From Enterococcus sp. BWB1-3 (GTDB lineage: Bacteria; Bacillota; Bacilli; Lactobacillales; Enterococcaceae), in the NCBI RefSeq assembly GCF_016745275.1, contig NZ_JADOEP010000005.1, forward strand, positions 62,001 through 126,000: DNA of 64,000 nt, written 5' to 3'. Below, one piece after another: positions 35,145-43,386 of this stretch (the stretch's first letter is position 1; every line of letters begins with the position of its first letter). Below the pieces are notes generated by a model. It saw only the letters and a program-made list of their open reading frames with translations, made no database searches and was not told the origin of the DNA. A program made the position numbers and the translations under genes.

Positions 35145-36557
35145 ATGACAATCAACTGGCAAAAAGAAGTGGAAGATCGCAAAGAAGATCTCCTTGAAGA
35201 TTTAAAAAACCTGTTGCGTATCAACAGTGAACGGGAAGATGATAAAGCAACAAAAGAAGCCCCGTTTGGACCAGGACCGAAAGCTGCATTGGAACACATG
35301 CTGTCCTATGGTGAACGTGATGGATTTACTGTTAAAAATGTTGATAACTATGCCGGTCATATTGAATATGGCGAAGGAACTGAAACATTAGGTGTCTTTG
35401 GACATATGGATGTAGTTCCTGCCGGTGATGGCTGGGATACGGACCCTTATGAGCCGGTAATTAAAGATGGAAAAATCTTTGCACGCGGTTCAAGCGATGA
35501 TAAAGGACCAAGCATAGCTGCGTATTACGGCTTAAAAATCATTAAAGAGCTGGGCTTGCCGTTATCTAAGAAAATCCGTTTTGTTGTGGGTAGTGATGAA
35601 GAAAGCGGCTGGGCAGATATGGATTATTACTTCCAGCACGAAGAAGCGCCTGATTTCGGTTTTTCACCAGATGCTGAGTTTCCGATCATTAATGGAGAAA
35701 AAGGAAATGTGACAATTTTCGCTCAGTTTAAAGGAACAAACGGCGGGACATTTGAACTGCAGAGATTCCATTCCGGACTGAGAGTCAATATGGTTCCGGG
35801 AACAGCAGAAGCGATCTTTACAATTCCATCAGACTTGTCAACAGAAGCGTTCATTCTTTCCTTTAATGCTTTTCTTGCTGATTTACCGGTAGAAGGAGAA
35901 ATCAGCATTGAGGATAATATTGTGACATTGAAAATTACTGGTAAAGGTGCACATGGTGCCAGCCCTCAGTCAGGAATTAATGCAGCCACATTCTTAGCAG
36001 ACTTTATCAAGGACTATGATTTTGGCGGAGCTGCCAAAGCCTTCATCCACACAGCTGCTTTTATTCACGAAGATTTTTATGGAGAAAATCTGGGTGTTGC
36101 TTATGAAGATGAAAAGATGGGACGTTTAACAATGAATGCCGGCTTATTCAACTTTAATAAGGATGCTGAAGAAGGAAATTTGATCAGCCTGAACTTCCGC
36201 TACCCTAAAGGAATAACTGCAGATGAGCTGGAAGCTGGTGTTCGTCGGGCAATCGGCGGTCTGGAAACCGTGATTATTCAGGATGAGCGCAACCAGAAAC
36301 CGCATTATGTTCCTACGGATGATCCATTGGTTAAAACTTTGCTGCAGGTTTATGAAGACCATACTGGAGAAAAAGGGGAAGAAAAAATTATCGGCGGCGG
36401 TACATACGGACGCTTGCTGAAACGTGGTGTTGCCTATGGTGCGATGTTCCCCGGTTATGTAGACACGATGCATCAGGCGAATGAATTTATGGAGCTGGAT
36501 GATCTATTCCGGGCAGCGGTGATCTATGCGGATGCTATTTATCGTTTGGCGAAGTAA
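35145..36557 (+). CDS. pepV: Dipeptidase PepV (M20 family)
   Basis: Dinuclear zinc dipeptidase of 470 residues (family about 470), cytosolic. Metal-site landmarks: GVFGHMDVVPAGDGW (His), ARGSSDDKGP (Asp bridge), GSDEESGWADM (Glu pair), and a C-terminal GGGTYGR with MHQANE. It cleaves dipeptides with an unblocked N-terminus and can act on carnosine-like substrates. ATG at 35145 lies nine bases after GGGAGTG; an earlier in-frame ATG has no ribosome site. A near-consensus TATGAT lies at 35103. Confidence 0.93.
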   Translation: MTINWQKEVEDRKEDLLEDLKNLLRINSEREDDKATKEAPFGPGPKAALEHMLSYGERDGFTVKNVDNYAGHIEYGEGTETLGVFGHMDVVPAGDGWDTDPYEPVIKDGKIFARGSSDDKGPSIAAYYGLKIIKELGLPLSKKIRFVVGSDEESGWADMDYYFQHEEAPDFGFSPDAEFPIINGEKGNVTIFAQFKGTNGGTFELQRFHSGLRVNMVPGTAEAIFTIPSDLSTEAFILSFNAFLADLPVEGEISIEDNIVTLKITGKGAHGASPQSGINAATFLADFIKDYDFGGAAKAFIHTAAFIHEDFYGENLGVAYEDEKMGRLTMNAGLFNFNKDAEEGNLISLNFRYPKGITADELEAGVRRAIGGLETVIIQDERNQKPHYVPTDDPLVKTLLQVYEDHTGEKGEEKIIGGGTYGRLLKRGVAYGAMFPGYVDTMHQANEFMELDDLFRAAVIYADAIYRLAK

Positions 36558-36664
36558 AGACTGTTTAAAATCATGTTTATTCAGTCTATAACCTAGATTC
36601 AAGGGGTGTCTTTGGCAAAAGGGCAGTTGAAAAACTGAATAAAAATGATGTTGAATCGGGAACT

Positions 36665-36712
36665 TGGCGGGATATAACTACTAAATATAGTAGAAAATCC
36701 CGCCAGTTTTTT
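36665..36712 (+). terminator. Terminator downstream of pepV
   Basis: TGGCGGGAT pairs with ATCCCGCCA across 23 bases, then a seven-T run. The region from here to 37672 contains only gene fragments and repeats. Confidence 0.8.
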
Positions 36713-36963
36713 TACCCAATTTCTTTGTTAGTTGATAGTCTAGCTTCCATAATATCAATTACATTTGAAGTTGTTTCGTCTTTAATATGTGTGTAATACT
36801 CTATCACAGTAATGTTCTTATATCCGAGACAACTTGTGGTGTGTTCTGCTGCTACACCAGCAATTATTGTTTGAGTAGCAAAGTTGTGTCTCATTACGTG
36901 AGGTATTACTTTAATGTTTGTTTCTGTAGAGACTAATTGAAAGTAACGGTTTAATTGAGACAT
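36712..36963 (-). pseudogene. C-terminal fragment of a tyrosine recombinase (integrase)
   Basis: The 83 remaining residues hold HVMRHNFAT (His and Arg of the active site) and VIEYYTHI (nucleophile Tyr). The usual LGH motif is LGY, so one catalytic His is lost. The N-terminal core-binding domain is absent. It abuts another gene fragment at 36962, marking a recombination junction. Confidence 0.75.
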
Positions 36964-37099
36964 GTTGAAGGGAAAAGTTGAAGCGACTTGTACGGTTGTC
37001 TATAAAGACAATGATACACAGTTGATCCATGAAATGTTTTATGAATTGACCCTTGAAACGATTGAAGATAATAAATCTTCGATTAAGGAGCTAAGGTGA
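36962..37099 (+). pseudogene. 3' fragment of an unidentified gene
   Basis: Frame of 45 codons (GKVEATCTVVYKDNDTQLIH...) whose start lies exactly at the integrase junction. The sequence looks like the C-terminal beta-rich end of a larger exported protein. Its stop overlaps the ATG of the next fragment, so the two were an operon. Confidence 0.45.
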
Positions 37100-37340
37100 T
37101 GAAAAAAAGCATTTTTTTATTTTTGCAGCTCTTCTTCTCTCTGGTTGTTCTTCAAATAATAAGAATGATCAAACTGATAAAATCAGAGAACAGGAAAGAC
37201 AAATTGAATGTTTGACTTCTGAAAAAAGAGAGCTTGAAAGGTTGCTTGAAAGTGAAAAGCGAGGTCAGGATAAAAGCGATCAGCTCCAAAAATTAAGAAG
37301 GAGTATCCGAAAATTGTCAAGGAATCTATTCATAGAATGA
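37099..37340 (+). pseudogene. Frameshifted small lipoprotein gene
   Basis: ATG after AAGGAG. A frameshift in the T run near codon 7 separates the start from the rest, which reads AALLLSGCSSNNKND (lipobox) followed by a coiled-coil-like REQERQIE and SEKRELERLLESEKR, ending LFIE. Without the shift this would be an 80-residue lipoprotein. Its 3' third is repeated at 42.44 kb. Confidence 0.6.
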
Positions 37341-37358
37341 CTAGCTGAGAATTGATAC
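37266..37358 (+). repeat. Intergenic repeat block A, copy 1
   Basis: About 93 bases, roughly 85 percent identical by eye to 42443-42536. It covers the 3' end of the lipoprotein pseudogene. Confidence 0.7.
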
Positions 37359-37475
37359 ACTGCGCTTCGCTTTGATCACATCAACTTCTATGTATGAAAC
37401 ATACGAGAATTGACAGGCTTCACTAGGATTGCTTTAGCAGAGTAGATGAAGTCCTGCTACCTAGTCGGTGAAGAA

Positions 37476-37626
37476 CCTGGAGCGCCTTATATTTTCAGGA
37501 TCGTTTGGCTTATTTCTGAAGGAGTTGCTCCTGCGGTTACTCGTCGCAAAAAGAATTTTTGCTTTTGTTCCGCCGTGTATTCGGGGGTAGACACGAAGAG
37601 AATTTGGAATTTTATTTCTGTCTCAC
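37476..37626 (+). repeat. Intergenic repeat block B, copy 1
   Basis: About 150 bases similar to 42540-42690. It contains a GCAAAAA/TTTTTGC hairpin and a TATTCGGGGGTAGACACGAA segment. Here it is separated from block A by about 115 extra bases. Confidence 0.7.
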
Positions 37627-37671
37627 CGTCACCCTATTTCTACCCATCAGTCCTACTTGGCAAAGAGCCGC

Positions 37672-37713
37672 AAAAAATCGGCAGTAGGACTCTTTAAAAA
37701 GAGCTTCTGCCGA
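37672..37713 (-). terminator. Terminator of the DUF1538/P-II operon
   Basis: On the minus strand TCGGCAG pairs with CTGCCGA, with an inner CTCTTT/AAAGAG stem, then six T residues. Confidence 0.85.
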
Positions 37714-37772
37714 TAAATAATTTGTTGAAAAGCTGAATAAACAGGGGGACAAGAAAAGAGCAGCCCCCGACC

Positions 37773-38147
37773 TTATCTTCCGTTCATCAAGTCGTCCAAT
37801 TCAACAACTTTGCTGTACTCATCAATTTTTGATATACCAATCACTTTATCCAGATCGATGACAAAGGCAATGCCGTTGCCGGGCTTGAAAATTTTCATCT
37901 CGATACTTAAAGCATTTAACACAGTATTGGTCAGAGATTCAGGGACGATAGTGAGAACGATATCCTTTTCAGGCTCAATATCTATACCTAAAAAACGGCC
38001 TGCATCATGAACTCCGGAACCCCGTCCGTGAAGAATTGTACCGCCGGGGGCTCCTGCTTCTTTTGTGATTTCAATAACATCGGAACCGGTACCGCCGTCA
38101 ACAATTGTTACGATTAATTCCAAATTTAAAGCCACTAATTTTTTCAT
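37773..38147 (-). CDS. P-II-like regulatory protein
   Basis: Protein of 124 residues with the P-II/GlnB fold pattern. A first strand LELIVTIVDGGTGSDVIEITKEAGAPGG leads to a T-loop-like Gly-rich segment (LHGRGSG). The second half repeats the fold (KDIVLTIVPESLTNTVLNAL) and ends in a FVIDLDKVIGI strand. The uridylylated Tyr of GlnB is not present. P-II proteins sense nucleotides and 2-oxoglutarate and often gate transporters. The position directly after two DUF1538 membrane genes suggests it controls that transporter. The start follows GAAGGG. Confidence 0.8.
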   Translation of the reverse strand: MKKLVALNLELIVTIVDGGTGSDVIEITKEAGAPGGTILHGRGSGVHDAGRFLGIDIEPEKDIVLTIVPESLTNTVLNALSIEMKIFKPGNGIAFVIDLDKVIGISKIDEYSKVVELDDLMNGR

Positions 38148-38148
38148 A

Positions 38149-38934
38149 TTACCCTTCGTCCTCCGCTAATTTTTGTAGTTCTAATTTATTTTTCTGATCC
38201 CGTTCATCGTTTAATTTATAAATATATCCCAAAACAAGTGTTGATAAAATTGGTGCCAGTGCAATCATTGCCACTACGCCAAAACCGTCAATTAAAGGAT
38301 CTCGACCTTCCAGCTGACCTGCAATCGCCACACACATAGATAAAATAAATGTGGAGCACATGGGACCGGTTGCTACGCCGCCATTATCGAATGCCATTGC
38401 CAAAAACATTTTATCGACCTTTCTGCCTAAAAGAAAGACTAAGATGTAACCTGGAATTAAAAAGTAATAGAGAGAGAATCCTGCCAGAAGCCGCCACATG
38501 GATAAGCTGACTGCTGCTCCCACTCCGATTGAAACAAACAGCAGCATGATTTTTCCTCGAATACGACCTTCACTGATGTTCTCAATTTCTTTAACCATCA
38601 CATGAATTGCTGGTTCGGCATAGCCGACCAAGAAGCCCATCAGAAAGCCTAAGGGAATTAAAATATAGTTATAGTCCAGTGAGGCCAGTGAAGCTCCCAA
38701 GTGTTTTCCTACAGGGACATAGGCAATATTTACGCCATGAAGAAATAGAATAAGACCGATAATTGTGATTAGAAATCCAATCATAATTTTAGCAAACCGT
38801 CGTTTTCTAAGTTTGAAGCTGATAAAATTCAGGACGACAAAAATAATAATAATAGGTGCCACAGCCATCAGGACTTCTTTGGTAACTTCCCCTAAGCCGC
38901 TAAACAGTCGAGTAGCAATTGTATCCACATTCAT
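38149..38934 (-). CDS. DUF1538 membrane protein, subunit B
   Basis: Protein of 261 residues with about seven membrane segments. It has the DUF1538 hallmarks: GFLMGFLVGYAEPAIHVMVKE and FDNGGVATGPMCSTFILSM. It is paralogous to the upstream gene, whose end it overlaps by four bases. I recall that a DUF1538 pair (UmpA/UmpB) has been reported as a cation/proton antiporter. The native substrate here is unknown. Confidence 0.78.
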   Translation of the reverse strand: MNVDTIATRLFSGLGEVTKEVLMAVAPIIIIFVVLNFISFKLRKRRFAKIMIGFLITIIGLILFLHGVNIAYVPVGKHLGASLASLDYNYILIPLGFLMGFLVGYAEPAIHVMVKEIENISEGRIRGKIMLLFVSIGVGAAVSLSMWRLLAGFSLYYFLIPGYILVFLLGRKVDKMFLAMAFDNGGVATGPMCSTFILSMCVAIAGQLEGRDPLIDGFGVVAMIALAPILSTLVLGYIYKLNDERDQKNKLELQKLAEDEG

Positions 38935-39614
38935 CGGAAGATAACCCCCAATGTCATAACTGCCAGGATAGGTCCCAGTGATGCTATTCCCACCATACCA
39001 AAGCTGTCGTTCTCACGTGGTTTTTGTTTGATCATTGATGTGACGCCGATAGCCAGCGATAGAATAAATGGAACGGTGATAGGTCCGGTGGTAACGCCGC
39101 CTGAATCAAAAGCGATAGGCATAAATTCCGGACTGGTGAAAAATGAAGCAATCAGCACAAAAACATAGCCGATCAGCATCATTTTGTAATAAGAAAATTT
39201 GAACATGATCCGCATTAATGCAAATGCCAGAAATATACCGGTGCCTACACTGACAACACCGAGAATCAGCAGCCGGGAAATTTCTCCGTCAGAGATCTCA
39301 TTGACCTGCTGCCCCAGAACCTGTACAGATGGTTCTGCAATCGTAATAACAATTCCAATAAGGAATCCTAAACCAAGAATAATACTTAAGCTTTTCTTTT
39401 TGACCATAAATTTACCAACCAGGTCTCCCACTGCCATCATGGAATGGTCCGCCCCAAATAAAAACAGTGCCATTCCGATAATCATAATTCCTGCGCCGAT
39501 TAAAAAAATAATCAGGTCTTCGGCTGGTAACGGTGCAAATGCAAAAGTTAAGATAATAATCAGCAAAGTCATTGGTGCAATAGCCATTAATACATCCTGA
39601 AATGATTTTCGCAT
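38931..39614 (-). CDS. DUF1538 membrane protein, subunit A
   Basis: Protein of 227 residues with about seven membrane segments and the paired motifs GFLIGIVITIAEPSVQVLGQQV and FDSGGVTTGPITVPFILSL, matching its partner. It is the first gene of the three-gene operon. ATG after AAGGAGGAGG. The similar internal architecture of A and B suggests a heterodimeric transporter with two pseudo-symmetric halves. Confidence 0.78.
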   Translation of the reverse strand: MRKSFQDVLMAIAPMTLLIIILTFAFAPLPAEDLIIFLIGAGIMIIGMALFLFGADHSMMAVGDLVGKFMVKKKSLSIILGLGFLIGIVITIAEPSVQVLGQQVNEISDGEISRLLILGVVSVGTGIFLAFALMRIMFKFSYYKMMLIGYVFVLIASFFTSPEFMPIAFDSGGVTTGPITVPFILSLAIGVTSMIKQKPRENDSFGMVGIASLGPILAVMTLGVIFR

Positions 39615-39681
39615 GCATCCTCCTCCTTTGTATTTTTTTCGTACATTTTTAGTATAACCTAAAATAAATGTAATTTGGGGG

Positions 39682-39712
39682 TTGACGTGACATTGTTAAG
39701 TAATGTTAAAAT
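39682..39712 (+). promoter_or_regulatory. Promoter upstream of the betaine-type transporter
   Basis: TTGACG followed 18-19 bases later by TTAAAAT. It runs away from the DUF1538 operon, whose own promoter must overlap this space. Confidence 0.45.
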
Positions 39713-39723
39713 AAAACTACCAA

Positions 39724-39737
39724 AGAACGTACGTTCT
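39724..39737. promoter_or_regulatory. LexA-box-like palindrome
   Basis: AGAACGTACGTTCT is a perfect 14-bp palindrome. Its core GAAC-GTAC-GTTC fits the Firmicute LexA (DinR) consensus GAACRNRYGTTY, and it lies just after the promoter above. A TetR-type operator is the alternative. A possible 17-codon ORF follows at TTG 39764 (KKLLKEAGC), with the nearest ribosome site 12 bases away. Confidence 0.5.
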
Positions 39738-39904
39738 CTTTTGAAGGAAGGAGCAATTGCTGCTTTGAAGAAATTACTGAAAGAAGCAGGTTGTCTCAGA
39801 ATGAAAAAAGGGACATAAAGACAAGATATTAGTAAGAAAAAGAAGGATAACGTATACTTAATTGGTGCAGCTTGAAGATTTCAAGGGGAAAAAGAGGTGG
39901 AGAG

Positions 39905-40867
39905 ATGATAGAGTTTCAAGAGGTTTCAAAGAAATATGGGAATCAGACTGTCTTGACAGATAATAATCTGGCGATTCAAGATGGAGAATTTTTTGTTCTG
40001 GTTGGACCAAGCGGAAGCGGTAAGACGACTACACTTAAGATGATTAATCGTCTAATTGAACCGACTGAAGGGGATATTTATTTTGATCATAAGCGTATTA
40101 TTGATTATGATCTGAAAGAGCTGCGGTTGAGAATCGGTTACGTTCTGCAGCAGATTGCCCTGTTTCCGAATATGACAGTAGCTGAAAATATTGAACTGAT
40201 ACCAGAAATGAAAAACTGGAAAAAAGATGAGCGCAGACAAAGAACCAGGGAACTTTTGGAAAAAGTCGGACTTTCCCCAGAAGAATATATGCAGAGAAAA
40301 CCTTCAGAGTTGTCTGGCGGTGAACAGCAGCGTATTGGTATTCTGCGGGCAATCGCAGCAAAGCCTGATATTATTTTAATGGATGAGCCGTTCAGTGCAC
40401 TGGACCCAATCTCCAAAAGCCAGCTGCAGCTGCTGATAAAAGAACTGCACAAAGAGCTGTCCGGCACAATCATTTTTGTTACCCATGATATGAATGAAGC
40501 CATGCTTTTAGGAGACCGCATTTGTATTATGAGAGACGGAGCAGTGATTCAGGTGGATAAACCGGATCAGATTAAAAAGCATCCGAAAAATGATTTTGTT
40601 GCACAGTTCTTCAAAAATGATTCACTCGGTCTGGCTGATTATCGTGTGGAGGATTTAGCAGCTATGGACTTGCTTGAAATAATAACGGGGACAGCAGGGC
40701 GATCAGTGACGATGGAAACAGGACTTGACGAAGTCGTCCGCCGGTTAGCTGCTAACGAAAAGTTGAACCTGCAGCTTGAGGAAAATCAGCAAGCGCAAGT
40801 TACTTCCCAGACAATTGTTGCATTTCTGCAACAGCAGTTAGAGGCAGGTGAACCGTTGGATGACTAA
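39905..40867 (+). CDS. Betaine/carnitine/choline-type ABC transporter ATPase (OpuCA-like)
   Basis: ATPase of 320 residues. Walker [10 protein letters not shown] (about 36), signature LSGGEQQRI (about 135), Walker [12 protein letters not shown], switch THDMNEA. After the ATPase core a shortened C-terminal region holds only a vestige of the tandem CBS domains found in OpuCA. ATG at 39905 after AGAGGTGG. Its end overlaps the permease gene by eight bases. The QAT-family importer it drives takes up compatible solutes such as glycine betaine under osmotic stress. Confidence 0.88.
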   Translation: MIEFQEVSKKYGNQTVLTDNNLAIQDGEFFVLVGPSGSGKTTTLKMINRLIEPTEGDIYFDHKRIIDYDLKELRLRIGYVLQQIALFPNMTVAENIELIPEMKNWKKDERRQRTRELLEKVGLSPEEYMQRKPSELSGGEQQRIGILRAIAAKPDIILMDEPFSALDPISKSQLQLLIKELHKELSGTIIFVTHDMNEAMLLGDRICIMRDGAVIQVDKPDQIKKHPKNDFVAQFFKNDSLGLADYRVEDLAAMDLLEIITGTAGRSVTMETGLDEVVRRLAANEKLNLQLEENQQAQVTSQTIVAFLQQQLEAGEPLDD

Positions 40868-42377
40868 TTTAATCGAAACATTTATGTCGAGGAAAGAAGA
40901 TTATGCTCAGGCGCTGGTGGAGCATATTCAACTTTCTTTGCTGTCTCTGCTGATCGCCATTCTAATTGCTGTCCCTGTTGCTGTTTTATTAACACGCTAC
41001 AAGAGAATTGCGGAAGCTGTTTTGCAGATTACAGGAATCTTTCAGACAATCCCATCACTGGCATTGCTGGGTCTTCTGATTCCATTGATTGGTATTGGCA
41101 GTCCACCGGCAATTATTGCACTGGTGATGTATGCCTTGTTTCCAATTCTGCAGAATACCTATACAGGTCTGACAGAGATTGATCCTTCACTGGAAGAGGC
41201 GGCAGAGGCATTTGGAATGTCCAAAAAAGAGAAGCTTGTGAAATTCGAGCTGCAGCTGGCATTGCCTTATGTCATTTCCGGTATACGGACAGCAGCAGTT
41301 ATGATTATCGGGACAGCAACACTGGCAGCCTTGATTGGTGCCGGCGGATTGGGTTCGTTTATCCTTTTGGGGATTGATCGAAACAATGTTTCATTGATCT
41401 TAATCGGTGCGATTTCATCAGCCGTTCTGGCAGTGCTTTTCAATTATGGGATTCATCTGCTGGAAAAAGCAAGCGTGAAAAAGATTGTGACTGCCTTTGT
41501 TCTGTTGTTTGCTTTGCTGGTGGGTTCTTTTGTGTATACAACTTACGAAGGAGAACAAAAAAGACTGACTATTGCTGGAAAGCTTGGTGCTGAGCCGGAT
41601 ATTATCATTAATATGTACAGGGAACTGATTGAAGAAAATAGCGATGTTAAAGTAGAGCTGAAGCCGAACTTCGGTAAAACCACCTTCTTGTATAATGCGC
41701 TGAAATCAGGTGAGATTGACATTTATCCTGAATTCTCTGGAACGGTTTTGGAAACCTTTTTACCTGAAAATACCAATACATCCAATGATCCGGAGGAAGT
41801 GTATGAGTATGCAAGAGATGAGATTGCCAAACAAGACAATCTGGCTTATCTGGAACCAATGAGCTATCAAAATACTTATGCTGTGGCTGTGAAGAGAAGT
41901 TTTGCAGAAGAGTATAAGTTAAAAACAATTGAAGATTTGAAAGGAATCGCCAGTCAGCTGAAAGCCGGGTTTACTTTGGAATTTATTGATAGAGATGATG
42001 GCTATAAAGGAATAGAAAAGCTTTATGGTGTGACGATGAGTGTTCAATCTATGGAGCCGTCCCTGCGTTATCAGGCAATTGATAATGGGGATGTTAATGT
42101 GGTGGATGCCTACTCAACCGACAGTGAGCTGAAGCAGTATGATTTGGTTGTTCTGGAAGATAACAAGCAGCTGTTTCCGCCCTATCAGGGAGCTCCTCTG
42201 TTGAGAGAAGAAACGCTGGAAGAGTATCCAGAGCTGGAAGAATGGCTGTCTCCCCTAGTTGGAAAAATTACTGAGGAAGAAATGAGCGAAATGAATTATA
42301 AAGTGAATGTGGAAGGACAGGACCCGCAGGAAGTTGCTCATATGTATTTGGTTGAAAATGAGTTGATTAACGAATAA
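40860..42377 (+). CDS. ABC permease fused to substrate-binding domain (OpuCB/OpuCC fusion)
   Basis: Protein of 505 residues. Residues 1-205 form an OpuCB-like permease with the [20 protein letters not shown] coupling loop and [26 protein letters not shown] further membrane segment at about 210-228 tethers an OpuCC-type receptor domain (230-505; [36 protein letters not shown]). The fusion puts the receptor on the outer face of the permease. ATG at 40860 lies nine bases after AGGTG and overlaps the ATPase gene. Confidence 0.9.
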   Translation: MTNLIETFMSRKEDYAQALVEHIQLSLLSLLIAILIAVPVAVLLTRYKRIAEAVLQITGIFQTIPSLALLGLLIPLIGIGSPPAIIALVMYALFPILQNTYTGLTEIDPSLEEAAEAFGMSKKEKLVKFELQLALPYVISGIRTAAVMIIGTATLAALIGAGGLGSFILLGIDRNNVSLILIGAISSAVLAVLFNYGIHLLEKASVKKIVTAFVLLFALLVGSFVYTTYEGEQKRLTIAGKLGAEPDIIINMYRELIEENSDVKVELKPNFGKTTFLYNALKSGEIDIYPEFSGTVLETFLPENTNTSNDPEEVYEYARDEIAKQDNLAYLEPMSYQNTYAVAVKRSFAEEYKLKTIEDLKGIASQLKAGFTLEFIDRDDGYKGIEKLYGVTMSVQSMEPSLRYQAIDNGDVNVVDAYSTDSELKQYDLVVLEDNKQLFPPYQGAPLLREETLEEYPELEEWLSPLVGKITEEEMSEMNYKVNVEGQDPQEVAHMYLVENELINE

Positions 42378-42442
42378 AAAAACAGGAACTATTCGTTTGA
42401 CTTCTTATATAAGGAAATAGAATAGCCATTCTAATTTGAGAG

Positions 42443-42536
42443 CGGGACAAAAGCGATCAGCTCCGAGAATTAAGAAGAAATATCCGAAAATTGTCAAGGA
42501 ATACTATTCATAGAATGAATAGCTGTGAATTGATAC
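42443..42536 (+). repeat. Intergenic repeat block A, copy 2
   Basis: Matches 37266-37358. The reading DKSDQLRELRRNIRKLSRN repeats the tail of the lipoprotein pseudogene. No start or lipobox is left. Confidence 0.7.
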
Positions 42537-42539
42537 CTT

Positions 42540-42722
42540 CCTGGAGCTTCTCATACTTTCAGGATCGTTCGGCTTAATTCCGCAGGAGCTGCTCCTGCGG
42601 TTATTCGTCGCAAAAAGAATTTTTGCTTTTGTATCGCCGTTTATTCGGGGGTAGACACGAAGAGAGTTTGGAACTTTATTTCTGTCTCACTCTCAAAGCC
42701 GAATAAACGGTGTTCCAAACAA
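42540..42722 (+). repeat. Intergenic repeat block B, copy 2
   Basis: Matches 37476-37626 and contains CCGCAGGAGC/GCTCCTGCGG and GCAAAAA/TTTTTGC stems. CCGTTTATTCGG (42628 region) pairs with CCGAATAAACGG (42699 region). The whole A+B unit is bounded by related inverted ends near 42438 and 42694. Confidence 0.7.
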
Positions 42723-42889
42723 AGCTAAATTAAAATGTGTCCCTCCGGGTCTCGATTCACTCTGATCCTCGATACAAAGCTTTAAAGTCTTGCAAGCTTT
42801 GTTAAAAAGAGTAAAATTTACCATTAATAACTGATTTTTTTTACAAGTTTCGTTATAATGTAAGAAAATACTATACAGGAGCGTTGCAG

Positions 42890-43351
42890 ATGAAAAAAGC
42901 AGACCGTCAGCGATTGATTCGGCAAATCATTACTGAAAATGAAATAGAGACACAGGAAGAATTAATTGCCCGTTTAGAAGCGGCAGGTGTAAAAGCAACT
43001 CAGGCCACTGTTTCTAGAGATGTAAGAGAAATGAGTATCGTGAAGACGCACGGTGCAGCTAATAAAGTAAAGTACGCTATTTTTTCTCAGCAGCAGACAG
43101 CAAGTCAAGAAGACAAGTTGAAAGAATCGGTAAAGGATTCCGTTATACGCATAGAAAAAGTTCAGTTCATGGTGATTGTACATACAGATATGGGCAGAGC
43201 GGATGTTGTAACAAATTTCCTTGATGAGGTAAATTATAGTGAGGTCGCAGGAACTGTAGCAGGAGTGGATACAATCATCATTATTGCACGATCAGAAGAG
43301 GATGCAGTAGCTATTGTCGAACGATTTGAAGCAATGATGAGGAATGAATAA
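42890..43351 (+). CDS. argR: Arginine repressor ArgR/AhrC family
   Basis: Protein of 153 residues. The winged helix domain (1-70) contains KATQATVSRDVREM. The C-terminal hexamerisation/arginine-binding domain (80-153) contains ARVDVV-like GRADVVTNFLDE and the GTVAGVDTIIII core with the arginine-contacting Asp. It controls arginine synthesis or breakdown genes. ATG at 42890 lies eight bases after AGGAG. It has no arginine genes next to it; enterococci often carry more than one argR. Confidence 0.92.
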   Translation: MKKADRQRLIRQIITENEIETQEELIARLEAAGVKATQATVSRDVREMSIVKTHGAANKVKYAIFSQQQTASQEDKLKESVKDSVIRIEKVQFMVIVHTDMGRADVVTNFLDEVNYSEVAGTVAGVDTIIIIARSEEDAVAIVERFEAMMRNE

Positions 43352-43386
43352 AAAAAAGAGCTGAAATTGAAGGGAGAACTGACTAC

